DNA of 18,088 nucleotides from Actinomycetes bacterium (GCA_021849435.1 JAJZSX010000011.1:1-18088), one strand, 5' to 3'; shown: positions 8,171 through 16,232, counted from the first letter of the stretch. Translations and numbers: made by a program. Notes: generated by a model from the letters alone, not told the origin.

Positions 8171-8605
8171 TTACCGACCCGAGCTGCCAAAGCCGCCGGC
8201 GCCGCGCGCGGAATCCGGCAGCTGGTCCACGACCCGCAGGTTGACCGCGGGCACAGCCGTGATCAGAAGCTGGGCGACTCGGTCCCCGACGTGAACGACG
8301 TACTCGCGCCCAGGGTCGTGATTGACCAGCGCCACTCGGATCTCACCGCGATAGCCCGAGTCGATCAGTCCCGGCGCGTTCGCGCACGTCACGCCGTGAT
8401 TGATGGCCAGTCCGCTCCGAGGCAAGACCAAACCGGCGAAGCCCTCGGGAATCGCTATCGCCAGGCCCGTGCCAATCAGAGCCCGTCCTCCGCTGGGGGC
8501 GAGCCGGTACTCCTCCACCGCCACCAGGTCGAAGCCGGCGTCGCCCTCGTTGGCTCGCCGCGGCGCCACGGCGTCGTCGCGCAGCGTGGTGAAGGCAACG
8601 TCCAT
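8171..8605 (-). CDS. dut: Deoxyuridine 5'-triphosphate nucleotidohydrolase (dUTPase)
   Basis: Trimeric cytoplasmic enzyme that splits dUTP to dUMP and pyrophosphate, keeping uracil out of DNA and feeding dTMP synthesis. All five family motifs are present in order: EGDAGFDL (20-27), PRSGLA (62-67), GLIDSGYRGEI with Asp82 (79-89), DRVAQLLI (108-115) and the C-terminal flap RGAGGFGSSG (134-143). Length 144 is standard. The ATG at 8605 has no good ribosome site; a -10-like TAGTCT seven bases upstream suggests a leaderless mRNA. It is divergent from orn across 48 bp. Confidence 0.97.
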   Translation of the reverse strand: MDVAFTTLRDDAVAPRRANEGDAGFDLVAVEEYRLAPSGGRALIGTGLAIAIPEGFAGLVLPRSGLAINHGVTCANAPGLIDSGYRGEIRVALVNHDPGREYVVHVGDRVAQLLITAVPAVNLRVVDQLPDSARGAGGFGSSGR

Positions 8606-8612
8606 CCGTCCG

Positions 8613-8618
8613 AGACTA
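8613..8618 (-). promoter_or_regulatory. -10 box of a probable leaderless dut promoter
   Basis: TAGTCT on the minus strand ends seven bases before the dut ATG, so transcription would start at or next to the start codon. No -35 is obvious. Confidence 0.5.
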
Positions 8619-8641
8619 TCGCCGGCTCGCGTCGCACTCGG

Positions 8642-8647
8642 TAGTGT
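8642..8647 (+). promoter_or_regulatory. -10 box of a probable leaderless orn promoter
   Basis: TAGTGT ends six bases before the orn ATG, again placing the RNA start at the initiation codon. It overlaps the zone where a dut -35 would lie, so the two divergent promoters share the 48-bp gap. Confidence 0.5.
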
Positions 8648-8653
8648 CGTGGA

Positions 8654-9217
8654 ATGCTCGCCTGGATGGACCTAGAGATGACCGGACTCGAGCCGGATCG
8701 CCACGTGATCGTTGAGATCGCCACGATCATCACTGACGACCACCTCACGATCATCGCCGAAGGTCCCGACCTCGTTCTCGGCGCCACCGAGGAGCAGTTG
8801 AGCCAGATGGGTGACTTCGTCACCCAGATGCACACCAAGTCCGGACTCCTGCCTGCGATTCGGGCTTCGACGATCACCATGGCCGACGCCGAACAGGCGA
8901 CCCTCGACTTTCTGCGCGAGCACATCAGCGAACCGGCCACGGTACCGCTGTGCGGCAACTCCATCGGCACCGATCGGCGCTTCCTCCAGCACTACATGCC
9001 GGAGCTCGAGGCGTTCTTCCACTACCGCAACGTTGACGTGTCCACGCTCAAGGAACTCGCCCGACGATGGCACCCCGACGTGCTCGCGACCATGCCCGAG
9101 AAGGAGACCACCCATCGGGCCCTGGACGACATTCGCGAGTCGATCGCCGAACTCGCCCATTACCGGGACCAGTTGTTCAATCGGCCAGTGCCCGACTCGT
9201 CGCGCCACGATGGGTGA
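8654..9217 (+). CDS. orn: Oligoribonuclease
   Basis: DEDDh 3'-5' exoribonuclease that finishes RNA decay by degrading two- to five-base fragments (including pGpG) to mononucleotides. Exo I is WMDLEMTGL (D6, E8), Exo II GNSIGTDRRFL (D107), and Exo III THRALDDI gives H154 and D159. Length 187 is typical. The ATG is probably used on a leaderless transcript. The last eight bases overlap the start of the acyl-CoA synthetase gene, so the two are likely co-transcribed. Confidence 0.97.
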   Translation: MLAWMDLEMTGLEPDRHVIVEIATIITDDHLTIIAEGPDLVLGATEEQLSQMGDFVTQMHTKSGLLPAIRASTITMADAEQATLDFLREHISEPATVPLCGNSIGTDRRFLQHYMPELEAFFHYRNVDVSTLKELARRWHPDVLATMPEKETTHRALDDIRESIAELAHYRDQLFNRPVPDSSRHDG

Positions 9218-10949
9218 CCCGCCGCTCTCGTTAGCCCAGGCCACGGCCCTCATGACAGCCCCGGGCCAAGTCTTCGAACTCGAAGAACGCCTCGTGAACG
9301 GCGTGCCGACGACGGTGTGGAAGAACGCGCCGGCCACGTTGCGTGACGTCTTCGAATCGACGTCTCGCCACGGCGAACGCGAGTTTCTTGTCTACGAGGA
9401 CGAACGCATGAGCTTCGCCGAGCACTATCGACGCGCCGCGACGCTGTCGCGGCGCTTGGTGGAGGTCGGCGTCGGGCCCGGGGACCGCGTCGCGATCGCC
9501 TCGCGCAACCTACCCGATTGGGTGTGCGCGTATTGGGGGATCGTCATCGCGGGGGCCATCGCGGTGCCGCTCAACGCCTGGTGGTCGAGTGACGAGCTTC
9601 GATACGGGCTGGCCGACTCGGGCGCGCGCGTGCTGTTCGTCGATGACGAGCGACTCGACCGCGTCAGGCCCCTGTGGGACGACCTGGTCGATCTCGACTA
9701 CGCCGTGGTGCTCTCGACCGGCGAGCCCGTCGCACGGGCGACCGACCAGTCCGGACGGGTGCGCGTCGTTTCCTTCGACGACTTCCTGGGCGCGGTCGAC
9801 CGCGACGCGACACCCGTCGACGTCTCGATCGAGCCCGACGACGACGCCACCATCTTTTACACCTCGGGCACCACCGGACGTCCCAAGGGAGCGGTGGCGA
9901 CGCACCGCAACATCGTCACCAATCTGATGAACTTGTTCTTCATCGGTCAGCGCTCGACGCTGCGCTTCGGCGACGGACCGGCCGGCGCGGCAACGTACCC
10001 TACGGCCAACCTGCTCAACATCCCGCTATTTCACGCCACGGGCTGTCTCGCGGTCATGGTCGTGAACGCCGCCGCCGGAGGCCGACTGGTCATGATGCAC
10101 CACTTCGACGCCGGCCAAGCCCTGGCGATCATCGAGCGAGAGCGGATCACGGCCATCGGTGGCGTGCCGACGGTGGTGATGCAGCTCCTTGACCACCCCG
10201 ACTTCGAGCGATTCGACACCTCGAGCGTTCGACTCGTCTCCTACGGCGGCGCGCCGTCGCCGCCCGAGCTCGTCCGGCGCATTGCCGAGGCGTTCCAACT
10301 GGCCCAGCCGGGCAACGGCTACGGCCTGACCGAGACCGCGGCCGCCGTCGCGCTTAACAACGGCCCCGACTACGTGGCGCGACCATCGAGCTGCGGACCC
10401 GCGGTCCCGGTCTGTCGCGTCGCCGTGGTGCCCGATGGGTACACCGAGGACGAACCACCGGCGTTGATCAATCCCGTGCAGGTCGGCGAACTCTGGATCA
10501 AGGGACCCAACGTGGTGCGGGGCTATTGGAACAAGCCCGAGGAGACCGCGCGATCCTTCACGCGCGGGTGGCTCCACACGGGCGACGTCGGACGAATCGA
10601 CGCCGATGGCTTCATCTACATTGTCGATCGCGCCAAGGACATGATCATCCGAGGCGGCGAGAACGTGTATTCCATCGCCGTCGAGGCCGCCCTCTTCGAA
10701 CACCCTGACGTCGCCGACTGCGCGGTGATAGGGATTCCCCACCCCACGCTCGGCGAGGAGGTCGCGGCCGTCATCGTCGTTCGACCAGGTCGGACGGTGC
10801 GCGCCGAGGAGCTGAGTACCCACGTGCGCCAACGCCTGGCCCACTTCGAGGTGCCAACGCGCTACTTCTTTCGCGGCGAACCGATTCCGCGCAATCCGCA
10901 GGGCAAGGTGCTCAAGACCGCCCTGCGCGAGTCGCTACGAGCCGACTGA
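9210..10949 (+). CDS. Acyl-CoA synthetase (AMP-forming, ANL superfamily)
   Basis: Activates a carboxylic or fatty acid to acyl-AMP and then acyl-CoA. Motifs in order: YTSGTTGRPKG (217-227, AMP/phosphate loop), YGGAPSP, NGYGLTETAA, GWLHTGDVGRID, DRAKDMIIRGGENVYSIAVE hinge region, and PRNPQGKVLK with the likely catalytic Lys566. Length 579 fits fatty-acyl-CoA synthetases. I start it at the ATG at 9210, overlapping orn by eight bases in another frame; the frame is open back to 8811 but that part is a Ser/Pro/Arg-rich shadow of orn. The 3' end overlaps the convergent aldo/keto reductase gene by 15 bases. Chain-length preference is not readable. Confidence 0.94.
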   Translation: MGDPPLSLAQATALMTAPGQVFELEERLVNGVPTTVWKNAPATLRDVFESTSRHGEREFLVYEDERMSFAEHYRRAATLSRRLVEVGVGPGDRVAIASRNLPDWVCAYWGIVIAGAIAVPLNAWWSSDELRYGLADSGARVLFVDDERLDRVRPLWDDLVDLDYAVVLSTGEPVARATDQSGRVRVVSFDDFLGAVDRDATPVDVSIEPDDDATIFYTSGTTGRPKGAVATHRNIVTNLMNLFFIGQRSTLRFGDGPAGAATYPTANLLNIPLFHATGCLAVMVVNAAAGGRLVMMHHFDAGQALAIIERERITAIGGVPTVVMQLLDHPDFERFDTSSVRLVSYGGAPSPPELVRRIAEAFQLAQPGNGYGLTETAAAVALNNGPDYVARPSSCGPAVPVCRVAVVPDGYTEDEPPALINPVQVGELWIKGPNVVRGYWNKPEETARSFTRGWLHTGDVGRIDADGFIYIVDRAKDMIIRGGENVYSIAVEAALFEHPDVADCAVIGIPHPTLGEEVAAVIVVRPGRTVRAEELSTHVRQRLAHFEVPTRYFFRGEPIPRNPQGKVLKTALRESLRAD

Positions 10950-11789
10950 GGGAACCGAGGCCAAGCGGTCTAGCCCGGCGAGGACCTCGGGATCGAGGTC
11001 GATCTCGCCCGCCGCGCAGTTCTCCTCCAGGTGCGCGACTGACGACGTGCCCGGAATCGGCATCATGACCGGGGAGCGCCTAAGCAGCCAAGCAATGGCC
11101 AGTTGGGCAATGCTGCACCCCGCGCGGGCGGCCAACTGATCTAGTTCGCCACCCGGTCGCGCCAGCTTGCCCGCCGCCACGGGATACCACGGTATGAAAC
11201 CGATGCCGTTGGCTTGGCAATACTCAAGCGCGGCCTCGCTATCGCGACGTGTGACGTTGTACAGGTTCTGCACGGTCGAAATCGGCACCACGGCGCGAGC
11301 GTCGCTGATCTCCTTGACGCTCACCTCTGAGAGTCCGACCGCGCGGACCTTACCTTCGGCGAGCAAGTCGGCGAGCAATCCGAACTGCTCCGCAGCGGGA
11401 ACGGTCGGGTCGATTCGGTGCAATTGGAAGAGGTCGAGGGACTCTTGCTTGAGCCGGCGTAGCGACAACTCGCACTGCTGGCGCAGGTACGTTGGCCGGC
11501 CGCAGGGTGTCCACTGGTCCGGTCCGGTCCGCAGCAGCCCGGCCTTGGTCGCCACGCGAACGTGCCCGAAGGGGTGCAGCGCCTCGGCGATGAGTTCTTC
11601 GGAGATCGTGGGGCCGTAGGAGTCCGCGGTGTCGATGAAGTCGACGCCGAGTTCGACGGCCCGCCGCAGGACCGCTATCGCCTCGTCGTGGTCCCGCGGC
11701 GGTCCCCAGACGCCCGGCCCGGTGATTCGCATGGCGCCAAAGCCGAGCCGGTGCACTGTCTGGCCGGCGAACGTGAACGTTTTAGCCAT
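10935..11789 (-). CDS. Aldo/keto reductase
   Basis: NADPH-dependent oxidoreductase with a TIM-barrel fold. The catalytic tetrad is visible: Asp53 and Tyr58 (FIDTADSYGP), Lys82 (VATKAG) and His124 (LFQLHRIDP). The C-terminal cofactor region has IPGTSSVAHLEEN. I chose the ATG at 11789 (284 aa, MAKTFTFAGQ); the open frame adds 15 residues upstream that do not resemble the family. It lies 54 bases after the peroxiredoxin stop on the same strand and may be co-transcribed. Its 3' end overlaps the acyl-CoA synthetase on the other strand. Substrate unknown; perhaps detoxification of reactive carbonyls, given its neighbour. Confidence 0.93.
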   Translation of the reverse strand: MAKTFTFAGQTVHRLGFGAMRITGPGVWGPPRDHDEAIAVLRRAVELGVDFIDTADSYGPTISEELIAEALHPFGHVRVATKAGLLRTGPDQWTPCGRPTYLRQQCELSLRRLKQESLDLFQLHRIDPTVPAAEQFGLLADLLAEGKVRAVGLSEVSVKEISDARAVVPISTVQNLYNVTRRDSEAALEYCQANGIGFIPWYPVAAGKLARPGGELDQLAARAGCSIAQLAIAWLLRRSPVMMPIPGTSSVAHLEENCAAGEIDLDPEVLAGLDRLASVPSVGS

Positions 11790-11843
11790 CGATCTACTCG
11801 CTTCTACGCAGTCGGCACGGGCGTCGCAGCCCACGACCGAGCC

Positions 11844-12479
11844 TTACTTGTTCGGCTGGGGCGTGAGGCGCAGGTAGTCCTTGAGCTTGCGAAAGCCCTT
11901 GGGGAACTTCGTCTGGGCCTCATCGTCGGAGATCGAGTTCGCGATGATGACGTCGTCGCCATCGCGCCAGTTCGCCGGCGTGGCGACCGAGTAGCCGGCG
12001 ACGAGCTGGAGCGAGTCGAGGACACGAATGATCTCATCGATGTTCCGGCCGGTGGAGGCCGGATAGGTCAACGTCAGCTTCACCTTCTTGTCAGGACCGA
12101 TGATGAAGACGCTGCGCACGGTCAACGTGTCGTTCGCGTTCGGGTGAATCATGTCGTAAAGCGCCGCGACCTTGCGCTCCTCATCACCGATGATCGGGAA
12201 GTTGAGCGCAGTCCCCTGGGTCTCGGCGATGTCGCCCTTCCACTGCTGGTGTGACGCTACGTCGTCAACCGAGACACCGATGATCTTCGTGTTTCGACGG
12301 TCGAATTCGGCCTTGCGCGCGGCGAATGCACCCAGTTCGGTCGTGCAGACCGGCGTGAAGTCCTTCGGGTGCGAAAAGAGAATCCCCCAGCTGTCGCCCA
12401 GCCATTCGTGGAAGGTAATAGGGCCGTCTGTGGTGTCCGCCGAGAAGTCCGGGGCCACGTCACCGAGACGAATCGTCAT
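11844..12479 (-). CDS. Peroxiredoxin, 1-Cys (Prx6) type
   Basis: Thiol peroxidase reducing H2O2 and organic hydroperoxides. The peroxidatic Cys45 sits in the PxxxTxxC motif HPKDFTPVCTTELG. It is the only cysteine in the 211 residues, so there is no internal resolving cysteine and an external thiol must re-reduce it. The long C-terminal arm with YPASTGRNIDEIIRVLDSLQ and the ending typical of the Prx6 group fit this. The ATG at 12479 has a strong AAGGAG site five bases upstream, which decides against the ATG at 12506. The aldo/keto reductase follows. Confidence 0.95.
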   Translation of the reverse strand: MTIRLGDVAPDFSADTTDGPITFHEWLGDSWGILFSHPKDFTPVCTTELGAFAARKAEFDRRNTKIIGVSVDDVASHQQWKGDIAETQGTALNFPIIGDEERKVAALYDMIHPNANDTLTVRSVFIIGPDKKVKLTLTYPASTGRNIDEIIRVLDSLQLVAGYSVATPANWRDGDDVIIANSISDDEAQTKFPKGFRKLKDYLRLTPQPNK

Positions 12480-12747
12480 GATCGCTCCTTCTGTTTCCTT
12501 AGTCAATCGACTGCGCGCTCAGCATAACGGGACGACCTGTGCGGTCGGCCGAGAACGCTCGTGCGCCACGAGGGACGACCTGGCCAACTTGGAGATTCTC
12601 AGCGCACCGATGGCCTACGCCCACCAGTGGTCGACTGTGCAAGTTCAAGCCGCGTCGTCGAGTCCGACGGACCACCACATCGTGGACCATCGCCTCGTCG
12701 GTCGGTAACTGGCCACGCGAGGTTCCAAAGCCTGGGAGACTGAACGA
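12480..12747 (-). promoter_or_regulatory. Divergent intergenic region with peroxiredoxin promoter
   Basis: The AAGGAG ribosome site at 12485-12490 (minus) sets the peroxiredoxin start. TATGCT (minus, 12521-12526) is a plausible -10 box and would give a leader of about 35 bases. The HAD gene on the other strand has GGGAG about nine bases before its GTG. The remaining ~200 bp holds no coding signal or clear repeat that I can see. Confidence 0.5.
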
Positions 12748-13440
12748 GTGCCAGACTCCAATGTGTCTCCCATGCCCGTGGTCGCCGCGTTCGACCTCGA
12801 CGGAACCCTCACGGAGGGTGGCAGCGTCTTTCGATGGTTGCGCTGGATCGCCGGTGCGCGGCGAACCTACCTGGCCGCCCTGCGGCTCGCGGTTCCTCTG
12901 ACCGTCGGCGCGGTTCGCAGCGGACGGGCGGCGGATAACGCCAAGGAGCGCCTCTTTCTGGCGCTACTCGCGGGCCGTTCCGAGGCTGAGGTGATTGAGC
13001 ATTCGAGGGCGTTCATCCTTGAGCACCTCGGAGGGAGGCTTCGCCCCCGGACGCTCGCACGGTTGCGCTGGCACCTCGAGGCCGGACACGAGGTGGTCAT
13101 CGTGTCGGCGTCTCCCGAGATGTACGTCACCGTCGTCGCCGAGCAACTCGGCGCCCACGGCGCGCTCGGCACTCGACTCGCCACCGACCCTCTCGGCTTT
13201 TTGACCGGGGGGTACCTCGGCCGAAACTGTCGCGGATCCGAGAAGATGCGCCGAATCAACGAGTGGATGGCCGAACGCCACTATCCGGTTGAGCCCGTCG
13301 TGTACGCCTACGGGAATTCGAGGGGCGACCGGCGACTACTTCGCCTCGCCACCTACCCGTTCAACGCCGGCAAGATGGGCCGCCTCGGCGCGCTGCGTCG
13401 CTACCCGCGACTGTCGAGCGAACCACCTACCACTGCGTGA
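12748..13440 (+). CDS. HAD-superfamily subfamily IB phosphatase
   Basis: Phosphoserine-phosphatase-like hydrolase. Motif I is AAFDLDGTLT (nucleophile Asp16, acid Asp18), motif II VSASPEM (Ser120), motif III Lys166 in the GSEKMRRINEW region, and motif IV YGNSRGDRRLL (Asp194). Motif IV reads GNSRGD where most members have GDSxxD, so one metal-site acidic residue is Asn. Length 230 fits HAD-IB proteins (TIGR01490-like). The start is GTG with GGGAG upstream; an ATG eight codons in is an alternative. The small-molecule substrate (phospholipid or phosphoserine type) cannot be told. The 3' end overlaps the convergent transporter gene by 14 bases. Confidence 0.85.
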   Translation: MPDSNVSPMPVVAAFDLDGTLTEGGSVFRWLRWIAGARRTYLAALRLAVPLTVGAVRSGRAADNAKERLFLALLAGRSEAEVIEHSRAFILEHLGGRLRPRTLARLRWHLEAGHEVVIVSASPEMYVTVVAEQLGAHGALGTRLATDPLGFLTGGYLGRNCRGSEKMRRINEWMAERHYPVEPVVYAYGNSRGDRRLLRLATYPFNAGKMGRLGALRRYPRLSSEPPTTA

Positions 13441-14575
13441 CCGACGACTCGATGCCGACCACGCCCGATGACCGGCCGTCGTAGAGCACCTGCAGTGACG
13501 CGGCCTTCTCGCGCCACGCGAGCATCGTCGCGCCCTGTGGCTCAACGAGGCCAACGTTGATGTCGTAGACGCCGTCAAGCAGCGGCACGTTCGCGAGCTC
13601 GACACCGACCTTGTTGACACCAGGTCGCAGCGTCACGGGCGCGGCCTCCGCGTCATTACGACTGACCAGCAGTCCGGTTCGGGTGAAGACCTCGATCACC
13701 AGATTGCCGCTCACCGCGTGGTCACAGGACAGCGTCGCGTCAAAGCGCAGGTTCGAACCGTGTCGTACTTCGAAAGATCCCGATGGCGCACTGAGTCCGT
13801 CAATCGAGACGACGCCCGAACCGCCGGGGCGGTGATCGATCACGTCGCCCAGCAGTCGCTCCCGGAAGATCCGCAGTGCGTCGGTCACGGGCCCGTCGGC
13901 GACCATGTTCCCGTGGTCGAGGACGATGGCCCGGTCACAGATCGCGCGGACGGTGTCAGCCTGGTGCGTGACTAGGAGAATCGTGCGACCTTCACGCTGA
14001 AAGCGCCGGATTCGGTCGATGCACTTGGCCTGGAATCGTTCGTCTCCCACAGCGAGAACCTCGTCGACCACGAGGATGTCAGGATTGACGTTGACCGCCA
14101 CCGCGAAGGCCAGCCGAACGTACATGCCGCTCGAATAGAACTTCACCGGCGTGTCGATGAAGTGCTCGAGCTCGCTGAAGGCCACCACGTCGTCGAAGAT
14201 CGCGTCGACCATCTTGCGGGTGAAACCGAGCATCGAGCCGTAGAGATAGACGTTGTCCCGTCCCGAGAGCTCGTGCTGGAACCCGGCACCAAGCTCCAGC
14301 AACGCGGCGAGGTTGCCCCGAAGGCGGATCTGGCCCGTCGTCGGCTTGAGGACGCCGCAGATGCATTTGAGCAGTGTTGACTTGCCCGATCCGTTGTGGC
14401 CAACGATACCGAGGGTCTCGCCTTGCGCGACACTGAAATTGATGTCGTTGAGTGCGTCGAAGATCTCTGACGAGCCCGAACGCGGATGCAAGATGCGCTC
14501 CTTGAGCGTCTGATTGCGTTCGTGGTGGATCGTGAAACGCTTGGAGATGTCCTGGACTTCGATGACAGTGGTCAC
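13427..14575 (-). CDS. Polysaccharide/teichoic-acid export ABC ATPase with C-terminal Wzt-like domain
   Basis: ATPase that drives export of an undecaprenyl-linked glycan with the permease encoded just upstream. Walker A GHNGSGKST is at 59-67, the region GNLAALLELGAGFQHELSGRDNVY is diagnostic for Wzt/TagH-type ATPases, the degenerate signature YSSGMYVRLAF is at 147-157, Walker B DILVVDE at 166-172 and the switch His in LVTHQAD. Residues about 255-382 form a beta-rich Wzt_C-type domain (SIDGLSAPSGSFEVRHGSNLRFDA, GLLVSRNDAEA, LLDGVYDINVGL) that in O-antigen systems recognises the glycan end. The GTG start overlaps the permease TAG by one base. No glycosyltransferase is in the window. Confidence 0.92.
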   Translation of the reverse strand: MTTVIEVQDISKRFTIHHERNQTLKERILHPRSGSSEIFDALNDINFSVAQGETLGIVGHNGSGKSTLLKCICGVLKPTTGQIRLRGNLAALLELGAGFQHELSGRDNVYLYGSMLGFTRKMVDAIFDDVVAFSELEHFIDTPVKFYSSGMYVRLAFAVAVNVNPDILVVDEVLAVGDERFQAKCIDRIRRFQREGRTILLVTHQADTVRAICDRAIVLDHGNMVADGPVTDALRIFRERLLGDVIDHRPGGSGVVSIDGLSAPSGSFEVRHGSNLRFDATLSCDHAVSGNLVIEVFTRTGLLVSRNDAEAAPVTLRPGVNKVGVELANVPLLDGVYDINVGLVEPQGATMLAWREKAASLQVLYDGRSSGVVGIESSVTQW

Positions 14576-15504
14576 TACAGTTCCGACTCGAAATTGCCTT
14601 CAAGGCGACCGAAGATGACCAATGCGACAAGGAACAGGACGATGGCAAAGGCGAGTAAAGCGACGTTGACCGTTGCGAAGGTCGCCATCGACCACGCCGG
14701 CAAGATGTGCAGCGGTAGCCCCGTTGTCGTTGAGCGAACTGTCGTGTTGACGTAGAAGATTCGCTGGAAGGTCAAGATGATCGGGGTCATCGGATTGATG
14801 AAGTAGAGCGCCGTCAGCCCGCGAACCCGCAGCGCGGGCGCGATGGAGTTCTCGTAGGAGTAGACGACCGGTGACACCCAGAACCACAGCTGCAAGACAA
14901 CGTCCATGAGGTGGCGTACGTCGCGGAGATAGACGGTGATCGCCGACATCACCACGGCAATCGACGCCGTGAGCAGGTACAGCGCTAGGAACGAGATCGG
15001 CAGGAGCCAGAGGAAGCTCCACGCGGGCGCATGCCCGATGATCGCGAGGAAGATGGCGAGAACCACGATCTGAATCACGAAGTAGATAACCGACGCGCCA
15101 ACGTTGGAGAGCGCGAGGATCTCGCGCGGGAACGACACCTTCTTCACGAGTCCCGCCCGATCCACGATCACACCGGTTGCGCTGCTCACGGCGGTCTGGA
15201 ACATGTTCCAGACAATCAGTCCGGCGAAGAGATAGACGACGAAGAGCGGAATGCCGTTCTTGAGAAACACGGAGAAGACGAGGTAGTACGTGGCCAGCGT
15301 CAGTGCCGGCGACAGCATGGACCAGAAGAGGCCCAGCGCCGAACCCTTGTATTTGATTCGGATGTCCGACGTGATGAGGCTCAGCAACAATTCGCGCCGT
15401 GCGACCAAGTTCGAGAGCCTCGTGCGCAGGCTCGCCCGTGCGCTGACCACGCGCACCGGTGACGCGACGAGCGATCGTTGCTCCGCCGCCGAAGGCTCGT
15501 CCAC
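14575..15504 (-). CDS. ABC-2 type polysaccharide export permease (Wzm/TagG-like)
   Basis: Membrane half of the glycan exporter. The N-terminal amphipathic region RRELLLSLITSDIRIKYKGS precedes six membrane helices starting at about residue 57 (LGLFWSMLSPALTLATYYLVF) and ending near residue 300. FPREILALSNV and LRDVRHLMDVVLQLWFWVSPVVYSY are hallmark ABC-2/Wzm stretches. Length 309 is slightly long because of about 35 extra N-terminal residues. The GTG start overlaps the clpP TAG by one base and has AAGGGG just upstream. Translation is probably coupled to clpP, an unexpected partner. Confidence 0.92.
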   Translation of the reverse strand: MDEPSAAEQRSLVASPVRVVSARASLRTRLSNLVARRELLLSLITSDIRIKYKGSALGLFWSMLSPALTLATYYLVFSVFLKNGIPLFVVYLFAGLIVWNMFQTAVSSATGVIVDRAGLVKKVSFPREILALSNVGASVIYFVIQIVVLAIFLAIIGHAPAWSFLWLLPISFLALYLLTASIAVVMSAITVYLRDVRHLMDVVLQLWFWVSPVVYSYENSIAPALRVRGLTALYFINPMTPIILTFQRIFYVNTTVRSTTTGLPLHILPAWSMATFATVNVALLAFAIVLFLVALVIFGRLEGNFESEL

Positions 15505-16091
15505 TAGGCCCCTTGGCGAATGGCCGAACGGTCGATCACGGCATCGATGAAACCGTACTCAACCGCTTCCTGCGCGGTGAACCAACGGTCGCGATCCGAG
15601 TCGGCCTCGATGCGCTCGACGGGCTGACCCGTGTGGAACGCGATGCGATCGGCGAGCATCTTCTTCATGTACACGATCTGCTCCGCCTGGATCGCGATGT
15701 CCGACGCCTGGCCCTGCATCCCGCCCAGTGACGGCTGGTGCATGAGGATCCGGCTGTGCGGCAACGAAAAACGCTTGCCCGGCGTGCCAGCACAGAGGAG
15801 GAACTGACCCATCGATGCCGCCATCCCGACACAGATGGTCCGGATGTCGCAGTTCACGTACTGCATCGTGTCGTAGATTGCCAGGCCGTCGGTCACCGAA
15901 CCGCCGGGCGAGTTGATGTACAGGCTGATGTCCTTGTCTCGGTCTTCGGCCTCGAGCAGCAAGAGCTCGGCGCAGATCCGATTCGCCGTGTTCTGGTCGA
16001 CCTGTGAACCGAGGAACACGATCCGTTCGCGCAGCAATCGCTGATTCAGGTCGTTTGCACCCATTCCTTCGGCCATGGCGGAATTATTCAT
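15504..16091 (-). CDS. clpP: ATP-dependent Clp protease proteolytic subunit
   Basis: Serine peptidase forming the tetradecameric chamber fed by ClpX or ClpC. The triad is intact: Ser93 in [12 protein letters not shown], His118 in [11 protein letters not shown] and Asp168 in [24 protein letters not shown] and [14 protein letters not shown] also match. Length 195 is normal. Actinobacteria usually carry two clpP genes, often side by side and next to clpX; here there is a single copy and the next genes are a glycan exporter. The ATG at 16091 has no ribosome site but a -10-like TAGATT lies six bases upstream, suggesting a leaderless start. Confidence 0.96.
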   Translation of the reverse strand: MNNSAMAEGMGANDLNQRLLRERIVFLGSQVDQNTANRICAELLLLEAEDRDKDISLYINSPGGSVTDGLAIYDTMQYVNCDIRTICVGMAASMGQFLLCAGTPGKRFSLPHSRILMHQPSLGGMQGQASDIAIQAEQIVYMKKMLADRIAFHTGQPVERIEADSDRDRWFTAQEAVEYGFIDAVIDRSAIRQGA

Positions 16092-16097
16092 GGCACC

Positions 16098-16103
16098 AAT
16101 CTA
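16098..16103 (-). promoter_or_regulatory. -10 box of a probable leaderless clpP promoter
   Basis: TAGATT on the minus strand ends six bases before the clpP ATG. The geometry equals that of dut and orn. No clear -35. Confidence 0.45.
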
Positions 16104-16136
16104 CTGGACGTGCACGCGCCCGCTTCGTTGAGGGCC

Positions 16137-16142
16137 TAGTGT
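16137..16142 (+). promoter_or_regulatory. -10 box of tRNA-Leu
   Basis: TAGTGT ends 10 bases before the mature tRNA 5' end, the same spacing as for tRNA-Gly. The identical hexamer precedes orn and the helicase gene. Confidence 0.5.
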
Positions 16143-16152
16143 GGGACCACTC

Positions 16153-16232
16153 GCGGGCGTGGCGGAATTGGCAGACGCGCTGGTTTTAGGTACCAGTTCT
16201 TCGGAGTGTGGGTTCGAGTCCCTCCGCCCGCA
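16153..16232 (+). tRNA. tRNA-Leu (anticodon TAG)
   Basis: Acceptor GCGGGCG pairs with CGCCCGC, the anticodon stem CTGGT/ACCAG holds loop TTTAGGT with anticodon TAG, and the discriminator is A. The variable arm is short (11 bases) and contains C(TTCG)G, a UUCG tetraloop. The T-stem GTGGG/CCCTC has a T-T mismatch at its second pair. CCA is not encoded, unlike the tRNA-Gly here. The 3' end is duplicated downstream. Confidence 0.95.

Noticed and set aside
8811..9209. N-terminal extension of the acyl-CoA synthetase
   Set aside because: This part is an out-of-frame reading of orn, rich in Ser, Arg and Pro; family similarity begins after the ATG at 9210.
12499..12743. Short frames between peroxiredoxin and HAD genes
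   Set aside because: Several overlapping frames on both strands with no start signal or similarity; typical of non-coding GC-rich DNA.
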